From Opitutales bacterium (GTDB taxonomy: Bacteria; Verrucomicrobiota; Verrucomicrobiia; Opitutales; Opitutaceae), in NCBI GenBank assembly GCA_018700525.1, contig JABITN010000023.1:1-32294 (forward strand): 32,294 nucleotides of DNA, written 5' to 3'. The number at the start of each line of letters is the position of its first letter. Within the stretch, counting starts at the first letter, position 1. The translations under genes and the position numbers were made by a program. Shown here in pieces: positions 16,541 through 24,821 of the stretch. Under the pieces are notes generated by a model. The model had not been told where the DNA came from. It saw only the letters and a list, made by a program, of their open reading frames with translations, and did not search any database.

Positions 16541-19500
16541 GCTCACTCGGCTCGGCTTTGCTTCCTTCGAAGGCTCGAAGCTTTGAGCGGCTCATCGGAG
16601 TCGGCTCAGAAGCGCTCTGCCCCATTCTCGAGCAATGGGTATCTAGCGATAAAGCATCGCTGCTAATCATCGTTGCTCGCAATTCGAATCTCGCAGAACA
16701 ATGGACTGCAGATTTAATTTTCTTCGCTCAGCAATCGCGTCGTACTGAGACGCACATCGACTTCATCCATTTCCCGGAGACCGATGTTTCCAGTGATGAT
16801 TTCGCGGCTCGATTCGAATCCGGAAGCGATCGGATAGCTGCTCTCGACGCGATCAGCTGCAGCGATGACACGAGAAAACGCGTCATCGTTACAACCCCAG
16901 CCGCTCTTTCGCAACCCACTCCAGACCGTGCGGCGATGGCCCAGAGGCAAATCGTCCTGCAAGCCAACGACAACTACGGATTCGCAAGATTCACTGCCGA
17001 TCTGGAAGCGCTTGACTACGACAACGAAGGCCTATGCGAAGCTCCCGGACAATTCGCAAAACGCGGTGGTCTAATTGACGTGTATCCAGTCACCGCCGAC
17101 AAACCCTATCGGATTGATTTCTTTGGCGACGAAATAGACTCGATCAAAGAACTCGATCCCGTAACCCAAAGATCCGGAAAATCGGTCTTCAGCGTAACCA
17201 TCGACGCGTCTCCTCGCCTAGAGCTGGCCGCATCGCTCAACGGAATGATCGATTACCTCCCGGCTTCGATGTCTTGGGGAATCGTCGAGCCTGACGAACT
17301 ACTCGAATCCTTCGATACCGTTCCCGACTCCGCAGAGGCACACCCGATGGGGACTTTCTGGAAACGCCTCCTCGACGCCCGCTCGGAATGCGCCGATTCG
17401 TGGACCACTTTTTCAGACCTCGACCTCGACGCGGAAGACGACGAGGCCGCTACAACCACCTACGAAGCGGAATCGCTAGCATTCTATCGAACCTATCCGG
17501 ATGAAACTAAATTCGCCGACGAACGCCTCGCGGACGAACAAGCGGCCCGTATTCGATTTTTGGAACAGGTTAGGGAATGGGAATCCAATGGCGAACAAAT
17601 CGTCTTCATCCTTCCTAACAAGAGTGACGAAAAACGCCTCCTCGAAACGATCAAACAGTCCAATTCCCTCAAAGAGCTAAAACCCCTCTTATGGATAGGC
17701 GACCTAAACCAAGGTTGCCGCATTCATTTTCGCCCAAACCTCGGGCGCTTGTCTTGGCCGTTTATCACCAGGGCAAAAGGCATCGTATTCGTCACCGAGA
17801 CGGAACTCTTCGGGCGACGTCGCCACCGAAAAGTAGCGGTCCGAAAAAAGGCTCTTGTAGCCCAATCTCAAATCGACCAGCTCCTCGATTTCGCGGAATT
17901 GGTGGATGGAGAATTCGTAGTACACCTTCAGCACGGAATTGCAGTTTATCGCGGCATAACCAAAGTCGATATAGGCGGACACCTCCGAGAAGTCCTCTCA
18001 TTGGAGTTCGATCAAGAAATCGTCCTTCATGTCCCGCTCCAAGAGTCGCACCTCGTCAGCCGCTATGTCGGCATTACGAAATCCCGCCCTAAACTGGGCA
18101 AACTTGGCTCGAACCGCTGGGCGAAAACACGCGAAGCCGCTGAACGTGCCACTCTCGATTTGGCAGCCCAATTGCTGCAGATCCAAGCGAAGCGCGATAC
18201 GACAGAAGGATTTGCATTCTCGGCCGACACCGATTGGCAACGCGAATTCGAAAGCGGTTTTCCCTACAAGGAAACGCCCGATCAGATGAAAGCCATCGAG
18301 GCGGCCAAGTCAGACATGGAAAAGGACCAGCCCATGGATCGTCTCGTGTGCGGAGATGTCGGATACGGAAAAACCGAGGTCGCAATCCGAGCGGCATTCA
18401 AAGCGGTAATGAACGGCAAACAAGTTGCGATACTCGTGCCGACAACTATCCTGGCCCAGCAGCATTTCCTCAATTTCCACGACAGGATGGCAAGCTACCC
18501 CATCGTTGTCGAATTAGTGAGCCGCTTCCGCAAACCTAAGGAAATCAAAAAGATTCTGCAATCAACTGCTGCTGGCCGAGTGGACATTCTTATCGGCACC
18601 CATCGATTAATACAAACAGACGTTTCCTTCAAGGACCTCGGTCTCGTTGTAGTCGACGAAGAACAACGCTTTGGCGTCAAACACAAGGAACGCTTCAAGC
18701 AATGGCGCGAGACGATCGACATCCTCACCTTGTCGGCCACACCGATTCCACGCACACTCTACATGGCGTTAACCGGAGCACGCGAATTGAGCGTCATTGA
18801 AACAGCCCCGCAGGAACGTAAACCCGTCCAGACGATCGTCAAAAGCTACGACGAAAAACTAGTCACGGAAGTCATCCGCAAGGAAATCGCCCGCGACGGA
18901 CAAGTATTCTATCTGCACAATCGCGTCCAAACCATCGATGGGGCGATGCGGCGACTACAAGAGCTAATGCCCGAGATTTCGTTCGTCATCGGTCATGGGC
19001 AGATGGACGAAAAACAACTCGAACGGGTCATGGTCGATTTCATCGACGGCCGTTACCAAGTCCTCGTTTGCACTACCATTATCGAATCCGGACTCGATAT
19101 TCCCAACTGCAATACAATCATCATCGAAGGAGCCGACCGATTCGGATTAGGGCAGCTCTATCAAATTCGAGGTCGTGTCGGCCGCTTCAAGCGGCAGGCC
19201 TACGCCTACCTCTTACTCCGCAAGCATAAGCGCCTCATGGATATCGCGCGCCAGCGCTTGAAAGCGATTCGCCAACACAATCAGCTTGGAGCCGGTTTCC
19301 GAATCGCCATGCGCGACCTCGAGCTTCGAGGCGCCGGAAACCTGCTCGGCTCCGAACAAAGTGGCCATATCGTCGGGATCGGTTTCGAGCTCTATTGTCA
19401 GCTACTGAAACAAAGCATCGCCCGCCTCAAGGGCGAAGCTTCAGCGTTGACGATCCGAGCCAGCGTGAAACTTGATTTCATCTATCAAGGCGAAGGCCAA

Positions 19501-19950
19501 ATTGAGGCCAACAATCGCTACGAAGACGGCTACACAATCCTGAAACGCGTCGATTTGAAAGAAGGCCACTGCGAACCTATGCAGGCCCGAATTCCAGCAA
19601 CCTACCTTGAAGAAACCCGACTGCGAATTGATCTCTACCGGCAGCTCGCGATGACCGATAGTCCACAAGGCATTCGCGAGTTGCAGGCCGACATGGTCGA
19701 TCGATTCGGAAAATACCCACCCGAAGTCGAGGCACTGCTTCGCCTAGCCGAAATCCGCGTTTTAGCGGAACAAAAGGGCATTCTCTCAGTCGAATCCCAA
19801 GGTAATCGTCTGAAATGCCGTCTCAACCGAGGCCGATCGGACAATTTCATCAAATTAGGCAGTCGTTTTCCGCGCTTAAACGCCAATAAGGCCTTAAAGC
19901 GCCTAAATGAGGTCATTGTCTTCTTGAGAAATATTCGAAGCGATGCATAG
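16537..19950 (+). CDS. mfd: Transcription-repair coupling factor Mfd
   Basis: Removes RNA polymerase stalled at DNA lesions and recruits UvrA. The 1137-residue protein is close to the usual family length. The N-terminal UvrB-like region includes FAKRGGLIDVYP and YRIDFFGDEIDSI. The CarD-like RNA-polymerase interaction domain starts near residue 460 (VVHLQHGIAVYRGITKVDIGG). The RecG-like translocase has Walker A GDVGYGKTE at about 606-614, the DEEQ box at 707-710 (VVVDEEQRFGVKHKE), SATPIPRTLYMALTG, the translocation motif region IIESGLDIPNCNTIIIEGADRFGL and QIRGRVGR. The C-terminal TRCF domain ends ALKRLNEVIVFL. The ATG overlaps the rnc stop by 4 bases. The protein seems intact. It is followed by a secreted isomerase gene after 28 bases. 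Confidence 0.97.
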   Translation: MSSLGSALLPSKARSFERLIGVGSEALCPILEQWVSSDKASLLIIVARNSNLAEQWTADLIFFAQQSRRTETHIDFIHFPETDVSSDDFAARFESGSDRIAALDAISCSDDTRKRVIVTTPAALSQPTPDRAAMAQRQIVLQANDNYGFARFTADLEALDYDNEGLCEAPGQFAKRGGLIDVYPVTADKPYRIDFFGDEIDSIKELDPVTQRSGKSVFSVTIDASPRLELAASLNGMIDYLPASMSWGIVEPDELLESFDTVPDSAEAHPMGTFWKRLLDARSECADSWTTFSDLDLDAEDDEAATTTYEAESLAFYRTYPDETKFADERLADEQAARIRFLEQVREWESNGEQIVFILPNKSDEKRLLETIKQSNSLKELKPLLWIGDLNQGCRIHFRPNLGRLSWPFITRAKGIVFVTETELFGRRRHRKVAVRKKALVAQSQIDQLLDFAELVDGEFVVHLQHGIAVYRGITKVDIGGHLREVLSLEFDQEIVLHVPLQESHLVSRYVGITKSRPKLGKLGSNRWAKTREAAERATLDLAAQLLQIQAKRDTTEGFAFSADTDWQREFESGFPYKETPDQMKAIEAAKSDMEKDQPMDRLVCGDVGYGKTEVAIRAAFKAVMNGKQVAILVPTTILAQQHFLNFHDRMASYPIVVELVSRFRKPKEIKKILQSTAAGRVDILIGTHRLIQTDVSFKDLGLVVVDEEQRFGVKHKERFKQWRETIDILTLSATPIPRTLYMALTGARELSVIETAPQERKPVQTIVKSYDEKLVTEVIRKEIARDGQVFYLHNRVQTIDGAMRRLQELMPEISFVIGHGQMDEKQLERVMVDFIDGRYQVLVCTTIIESGLDIPNCNTIIIEGADRFGLGQLYQIRGRVGRFKRQAYAYLLLRKHKRLMDIARQRLKAIRQHNQLGAGFRIAMRDLELRGAGNLLGSEQSGHIVGIGFELYCQLLKQSIARLKGEASALTIRASVKLDFIYQGEGQIEANNRYEDGYTILKRVDLKEGHCEPMQARIPATYLEETRLRIDLYRQLAMTDSPQGIRELQADMVDRFGKYPPEVEALLRLAEIRVLAEQKGILSVESQGNRLKCRLNRGRSDNFIKLGSRFPRLNANKALKRLNEVIVFLRNIRSDA

Positions 19951-19978
19951 ATTTTCCCTTTAGTATTACCAACACGTT

Positions 19979-20974
19979 ATGATTCGACACGCAATTTTCG
20001 CCCTCTGCCCACTACTGGCATCCACCCTTTACGCTCAAATAGGAGACGAACAAGTCACAGAAATGCTAAACGCTCGCTACGCGAACGGCATCACTGCGAT
20101 CGTCGAGGACAAAATCATCACCGCCGAAGACGTTCGTCGCCAGATCACTCCCTACCTTTCGCAAATCCAGTCGGAGTCTCAAGGCGACCCAATCAAGTTC
20201 GGCCAAATGCTCGATGAGGCAGAAGATCAAGTCATACAAACTCTCACGGACAACGTCCTAATCGTTAAACAGTTCTTCGAAGACAAGGGAGCGATTCCCG
20301 GCAGTTACGTTCGCAACGAGGTTAACGAACGAATCATCTCTCAATTCGACAATAGCCGCTCGAAATTCCTCGCCTATCTAAAATCGATCGGAAAAACGCC
20401 CGACGAATACGACGTCGAAATCCGCGACGAAATGATCGTCAACTTCATGCGGATTAAAATGACCAAGTCCGAAGTCTTCGTCAGCCCAGTGAAGGTCGAA
20501 GAGTTCTACAACGAAAACAAGCAACATTTCTTCGAAGAAGAGGCGGTCCACCTGCGCTTGATCATCCTCGCCCAATTAGCCGATGAAGAACCAGAACTCC
20601 TAGAACAAACGGCTGAGGAAATCATGCGAAAACTCGACGAGGGCATCGACTTCGCCGAACTCGCTAAAAAGCACAGCCAAGATTCGAAAAAGGACAAAGG
20701 AGGCGACTGGGGCTGGGTCGAGCGTAAATCGCTCATTCCGGAACTCGCCGATGTTGCATTCGAAATTGAGGCCGGCACATTCGCGGATCCCATTAAACTG
20801 AAGAACAAAATTTTCATCATGTATGCCGAAGACAGACGTGACGAGGGTTACGTGGCTCTCGAAGAAGTTCGGGACAACATCGCCAGCATGCTTGTTTCGG
20901 ATATGGCCCAAGAGGCCGAAGACCGTAAGCTCACCCGCCTACGTCGCGACGGCTACGTCCGTCGCTTCAATTAA
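19979..20974 (+). CDS. Exported peptidyl-prolyl cis-trans isomerase / SurA-like chaperone
   Basis: Periplasmic foldase of 331 residues, likely helping outer-membrane protein assembly. A Sec signal peptide (MIRHAIFALCPLLASTLYAQ, cleavage after about residue 20) is followed by a SurA/PpiC-type helical N domain with the typical phrase IVEDKIITAEDVRRQI. A single parvulin domain lies at about 175-285, with VHLRLIILAQ, FAELAKKHSQDSKKDKGGDWGWV and LIPELADVAFEIEAG. A C-terminal helix closes the chaperone part. SurA of E. coli has two parvulin domains; one domain here is common outside Proteobacteria. The gene is 28 bases after mfd on the same strand, the last gene of the housekeeping block. Confidence 0.9.
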   Translation: MIRHAIFALCPLLASTLYAQIGDEQVTEMLNARYANGITAIVEDKIITAEDVRRQITPYLSQIQSESQGDPIKFGQMLDEAEDQVIQTLTDNVLIVKQFFEDKGAIPGSYVRNEVNERIISQFDNSRSKFLAYLKSIGKTPDEYDVEIRDEMIVNFMRIKMTKSEVFVSPVKVEEFYNENKQHFFEEEAVHLRLIILAQLADEEPELLEQTAEEIMRKLDEGIDFAELAKKHSQDSKKDKGGDWGWVERKSLIPELADVAFEIEAGTFADPIKLKNKIFIMYAEDRRDEGYVALEEVRDNIASMLVSDMAQEAEDRKLTRLRRDGYVRRFN

Positions 20975-21029
20975 GTGCTCCGCAACCGGCATCGTCTTCC
21001 CTAAGTACCGTTAGCTTGGCGAGGCTCTG

Positions 21030-21815
21030 CTAAACCAGTTTGAGCGCTACATCAACGCTTGAGCTATCGTGTACGATCGCATTCAGAGCTGCCGCAATTG
21101 CGGGTGGATTGGAGTGCTGCCAGACGTTCCGGCCAATCGCTATGCCGCTGGCTCCAGCATCCATAGCGTTTTTAACCATCGCGAGCAAAGCCTTGTCATC
21201 GCCCATCGCAGCACCGCCTAAAACGATAACTGGGACCAGAGCCGCTTCTACGATCACTTTGAAATCATCAACCGTTCCATTCGTAGGGAAAGTGGTCTTC
21301 ACTACATCAGCGCCCAACTCAGCCGCCAAGCGAACCGCAAAACCAACGTTTTCAAGCGTATAATCATTCGGACGCCCAATTCCAAAAGGTAGTGCTTCCA
21401 AAATCACTGGAATATCGCTTTCCATCCCTTCGCTAATCACTGCAGCGCATTCGCGAAAATTGTCGGACTCGCGCGGATGATGCAGATAACACATGTTCAT
21501 CATAGCGTGAGCCCCAACTCGATCGGCATCCTCCGCCGTAAAGAGTCGATACGATCCATCGTCCGGATTTCCAGGATACGTAGGCTTGTAGGCATCGGTC
21601 CGCAAACAAATCCCTTTCCCCTCGAGAGCATCCTTGCAAGCTAACGCTACGCCCAGATTCACTACGAATCCGTCTACTGAATCGCGCAAACTCCCAATCA
21701 GGTCGCTCGGCCTCTCTAGGCCCTGCACGGGAATAACCGTCCCATGGTCAATAGGCAAAATTACCGTGCGAGCATCCTCTCCAAAAAACTTACTCAAATT
21801 ATCCGATTTAGACAT
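21030..21815 (-). CDS. Class I aldolase, DhnA/LsrF (DeoC/LacD) family
   Basis: Cytoplasmic TIM-barrel Schiff-base aldolase of 261 residues. Family features are LPIDHGT at 20-26 and the GADVVKTTFPTN segment, with Lys173 as the probable Schiff-base lysine. PVIVLGGAAMGDDKALL and GIAIGRNVWQH provide the phosphate-binding loops at the end of the barrel. Related enzymes include class I fructose-bisphosphate aldolase, LsrF, and sugar-phosphate or ketodeoxy aldolases; the substrate cannot be assigned from these motifs. Given the sugar-acid enzymes nearby, cleavage of a ketose phosphate or keto-deoxy sugar is plausible but unproven. It is a monocistronic minus-strand gene, convergent with the surA-like gene 55 bases away. 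No Shine-Dalgarno sequence precedes the ATG. Confidence 0.85.
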   Translation of the reverse strand: MSKSDNLSKFFGEDARTVILPIDHGTVIPVQGLERPSDLIGSLRDSVDGFVVNLGVALACKDALEGKGICLRTDAYKPTYPGNPDDGSYRLFTAEDADRVGAHAMMNMCYLHHPRESDNFRECAAVISEGMESDIPVILEALPFGIGRPNDYTLENVGFAVRLAAELGADVVKTTFPTNGTVDDFKVIVEAALVPVIVLGGAAMGDDKALLAMVKNAMDAGASGIAIGRNVWQHSNPPAIAAALNAIVHDSSSVDVALKLV

Positions 21816-21982
21816 GGAGAGAACGCTAGGATCGCCAATCGAAACCTCAAATATAAATTATAGCTAAAAGCCCTCCTCTAATGGTGGGCCAGACCGAATC
21901 CTTTGATCTATATCATGCAACTCGCATTGGTAAAAATTGCCGATTGACTCGTTCATGCAGCAATCGGTTACTGATTATATCG

Positions 21983-22783
21983 GTGCTTAAGCGGTTCACT
22001 CTAATCATGCTCTCAATCGCTATCGTTTCCTATGGTCGAGATTCAAACAAACGGTCGATGATGAGTCCGGGCATTGGGCTCGAATTGATCCGCGTTAATC
22101 CAAGCTCCTTTACCATGGGAAGCCCTCGAAGCAAAACGCTTCGCGACAAAGCGGAAGGCCCCCAAACGAGGGTAGGAATCACTCGCCGCTTTTGGCTCGG
22201 CAAAACCGAATTCACCCAAGGCCAATACTAAGCGATCGTGGGCTCCAATCCTAGTCGATTCAAAGCAGTCGGTCCCAATGTGCCCGTCGAGGAAACGTCT
22301 TGGGATGATGCCATACAATTTTGCAAGCTCTTCACCAAACGGGAACGCACAGCAAAGCGGCTTCCCAAAGGATACGAATACACGTTACCAACCGAAGCCC
22401 AATGGCATTACGCCTGCAGAGTTGGAACCAAAACGCCATACTCTGGCCTTCCATCTGCAATGGGATGGTCCAACGACAACAGCGCGAAAACCACGCACTC
22501 AGTCGCTCTCCTACAGCCCAACAACCGGGGGTTCTAAGATATGTCTGGCAACGTACTAGAATGGTGCTTCGACTGGTATGACGAGCACCCTGGCGGGACC
22601 GTAAAAAATCCTTGCGGTCCCGCTCGTGGACATTTTCGCATCGGCCGTGGCGGTAGTTGGAGAATGGATTCGAGATTGGGTCGATCAGTAGTGCACGCTG
22701 GAGGCTCGCAAAACCGTCGCGACTACACGATCGGATTTCGAGTCGCCCTCAGTGTCATTAAACCTTCGACCTGCTCAGCATAA
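21983..22783 (+). pseudogene. FGE/SUMF1-domain protein gene with two in-frame stops
   Basis: One frame encodes a nearly complete formylglycine-generating-enzyme-like domain: [61 protein letters not shown], then DMSGNVLEWCFDWYD, GRGGSWRMDSR and YTIGFRVAL. It is broken by TAA at 22229-22231, where relatives usually have an acidic residue after QGQY, and by TAA at 22535-22537, where relatives have the Tyr of the L-Y-D-M-S-G-N box. The frame is the same throughout, so both are point nonsense changes, not frameshifts. A possible GTG start at 21983 gives a short hydrophobic signal-like segment. The segment after GGSW, where true FGE enzymes carry the catalytic Cys pair, contains no Cys. Even the ancestral protein was therefore probably not a sulfatase maturase. 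Confidence 0.82.
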
Positions 22784-22792
22784 TCGGCTTAC

Positions 22793-22810
22793 ACCTCAGC
22801 TAAGCGAGGT
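22793..22810 (+). terminator. Hairpin after the FGE-like pseudogene
   Basis: ACCTC-A-GC-TAA-GC-GAGGT folds into a seven-pair stem with one bulged base, starting 10 bases after the pseudogene stop. No T tract follows, so a terminator role is tentative. Confidence 0.35.
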
Positions 22811-22826
22811 AACCCTAAAGAGAAGA

Positions 22827-22839
22827 CGGACCGGTCCTC
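22827..22839. repeat. Copy 2 of a 13-base motif containing a GGACCGGTCC palindrome
   Basis: The 13 bases CGGACCGGTCCTC here are identical to 7712-7724. Both contain the perfect 10-base palindrome GGACCGGTCC and both lie 25-45 bases after the stop codon of a plus-strand sulfatase-related gene. The remainder of the 22784-23052 gap shows no recognised gene; a possible coding trace on the minus strand is discussed among the findings. Confidence 0.5.
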
Positions 22840-23052
22840 AGAGACGTGTTCAGGAATTATTTAACTGCAAAATCGTAAAGGGAGATTTCTAGTAAATTTA
22901 GAAAACCCAAACTCCGATGTAGCTGGATCGATGACGATATTCTTAACCATCGTATTACTGAAATAGTCATCGCGTCGAAAAGATCGTTTCTACTCGTCTC
23001 CAAAACTTTCTTAAGCTGATCCAAATGAGTTTGCCCCCGAAGAGAACAAATT

Positions 23053-24636
23053 CTAATCCCATCCGTTTTTCGCTAAAATGTCTTTCACTGAAACCGGCAC
23101 CCCACCGCGGCGCTTACTTTCGTCGGCGGCTTCCATAAAGGCATAAATCTCTATCGTCTCTTCCAGTGGAACAGGTGCTTCACCTGTACGGAAAAACCGA
23201 ACGATTTCGCGCAACATAGGAGTATAGTCCCCACCCCGTTTTTGCTCCACGATTTTTTCGGTTCCGAATGCCGTTACTTTATAAGCTGTCTTGGAATTTC
23301 GAATACCGTAAACGTTTCCTAACTTTCCGTCCTTCCAGATCCCCGTAATCACGTCATTGTCTGGAGTAAAGCTACGACTCACTGTTTCTACACCGGGACC
23401 CAATACGGTAAAAAGCGCTTCTGTTGGATGGATGCCGTACCAAAAGAAATCCGGATGACGGGAGTCCAAGGCTGCGGGCCCATAGGAAATCGCTCCTTTG
23501 AGCTCTCCCTTTTTAGCAGTCGCAACATCCACTACACCTGGATAAAACCTCAAGGAAGAAGAGCTCCAGCAGGGAACGCCCGATTGCTTTGCCATGTTGT
23601 ATATTGTTATAGCATCCTTAAGCGTACCAGCGAATGGTTTGTCGATAAATACTGGCAAGCCAGCCTTGAACACAGGAATGGCTTGTTCTAGATGCGGGCG
23701 CCCATCGACGCTCTCAAGTAAGACAGCATCGACATTTCGGCACATTTCCTCGATTGAATCGTAGAGTTTTACGCCATATTTCTCCTGTAGCGTTCGGGTA
23801 AACCCATCGATCCGATCAGCGCTCGAGGGAATGTCAGGACTACCGCCTTTAAACGCCGCAACAACGCGAGCTCCAGGCACATGATTCTCGTTTTCCGGAT
23901 CATTAAAGCGGCCCGTAAACGCGGTTACATGTGATGTATCTAGGCCTATTATACCAACGCGAAAGATCAAGTCGCTCTTCGCCAGCTCAATCGCATTCAC
24001 AACTTGAGTCGCAATCGTCTCATACGCCGCTGGAGTGTAATGCACGTCGCCAGTCGTGCGAAACTGATCCGATCCAAAACCCGCGGTCAACGAACGAATA
24101 TCATTCGTCGCAATGACATGGCGTTTCATCACTCTGCTAGCCACTCGATTGTACTTCAATTCATCCCCAACAATCCTGCCCAATTCTCCTTCCGGCACGA
24201 AAGAAGTGTTACCCCAAACCAATCGAGCTCCGGTCTTTTTCAAACGTTTTACCAATTGATCCAAATTCGCTTCATAGTCAGCCAATTCAGTTGTCAACGT
24301 TCCTTGCTCTTTGTCTCGATTCCCCTGATTTTTGCTATCCGGATGCCGATAACACAGATCCCAAAGGCCCCAATTAAAATGAATCACATCCCAATTTTCG
24401 TCGAGCAACCAAGAATCGATTTTCTCTAGACCAGTTCCCGTATGCTGGGCATTCCCGCGATTATGAACCACTTCCGCTCGCCCTTGGAACATCTCTCGAA
24501 CAAACGGAGTGTAACCTATTGAAATGGAATCCCCTATAATGAGGATCCGAGGCAAGGGTTTCGATTCTTTGGCAGTTATGGACGAGCCTGTAAATGCCAG
24601 AACCGCCAGGAGAGGGTATGCGAAAAAACGTTTCAT
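23053..24636 (-). CDS. Exported fusion: SGNH/GDSL hydrolase + Gfo/Idh/MocA oxidoreductase
   Basis: A 527-residue two-domain protein. It starts with a Sec-type signal (MKRFFAYPLLAVLAFTGSS). An SGNH-hydrolase domain spans about 29-217. Its block I is GDSIS at 35-39 with nucleophile Ser37. A HFNWGLWDL segment and WGNTSFVPEG follow, and block V is GDVHYTPAAYE with Asp197 and His199. A Gfo/Idh/MocA domain begins near 225 with the nucleotide-fold motif VGIIGLDTSH, then AVLLESVDGR, an IDKPFAG box at 331-337 (Lys333, equivalent to the usual EKP lysine), and SLRFYPG. The ATG at 24634-24636 was chosen over an upstream TTG because the signal peptide starts there. SGNH enzymes usually remove ester groups from carbohydrates, and Gfo/Idh/MocA enzymes oxidise or otherwise act on sugars. 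Divergent from another exported family member at 24822. Substrate unknown. Confidence 0.9.
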   Translation of the reverse strand: MKRFFAYPLLAVLAFTGSSITAKESKPLPRILIIGDSISIGYTPFVREMFQGRAEVVHNRGNAQHTGTGLEKIDSWLLDENWDVIHFNWGLWDLCYRHPDSKNQGNRDKEQGTLTTELADYEANLDQLVKRLKKTGARLVWGNTSFVPEGELGRIVGDELKYNRVASRVMKRHVIATNDIRSLTAGFGSDQFRTTGDVHYTPAAYETIATQVVNAIELAKSDLIFRVGIIGLDTSHVTAFTGRFNDPENENHVPGARVVAAFKGGSPDIPSSADRIDGFTRTLQEKYGVKLYDSIEEMCRNVDAVLLESVDGRPHLEQAIPVFKAGLPVFIDKPFAGTLKDAITIYNMAKQSGVPCWSSSSLRFYPGVVDVATAKKGELKGAISYGPAALDSRHPDFFWYGIHPTEALFTVLGPGVETVSRSFTPDNDVITGIWKDGKLGNVYGIRNSKTAYKVTAFGTEKIVEQKRGGDYTPMLREIVRFFRTGEAPVPLEETIEIYAFMEAADESKRRGGVPVSVKDILAKNGWD

Positions 24637-24821
24637 GATATACAAAAGACGTAAGGTCTGCTAAATGTGAACGCAAGAGCCCATCGAATATTCTGCGTTC
24701 GTAAATAGCAAAAAAGCTATCCACAACATAGATTTACGATAATTCACCTTTTCCCTTGTTACCAATTTAATGGCGTAACAAAATTGCCCTATCCTCCCCC
24801 TGTCTCCTTAACCAAATATTC
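24637..24821. promoter_or_regulatory. Divergent promoter region with two inverted repeats
   Basis: The 185-base gap between the fusion gene and the Tat oxidoreductase holds two 7-base perfect inverted repeats: GAACGCA (24669-24675) with TGCGTTC (24694-24700), and TTGTTAC (24756-24762) with GTAACAA (24775-24781). The second lies about 40 bases before the oxidoreductase start and could be its operator. CCATCGAATAT at 24681-24691 recurs at 31615-31625 before the sulfatase. Functions are inferred from position only. Confidence 0.35.

Noticed and set aside
20975-21029. TTAGC/GCTAA pairing after the surA-like gene as a terminator
   Set aside because: The 5-bp stem overlaps the end of the aldolase gene and has no T tract.
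2998-22783. Reassigned stop codons as an explanation for the TAG and TAA codons in broken genes
   Set aside because: All intact genes, including clpB, mfd and both sulfatases, have no in-frame stops, and the internal stops involve both TAG and TAA at positions of different amino acids.
21983-22783. The FGE-like gene as the maturase for the two sulfatases
   Set aside because: Besides the two stop codons, the region that should hold the catalytic cysteines has none.
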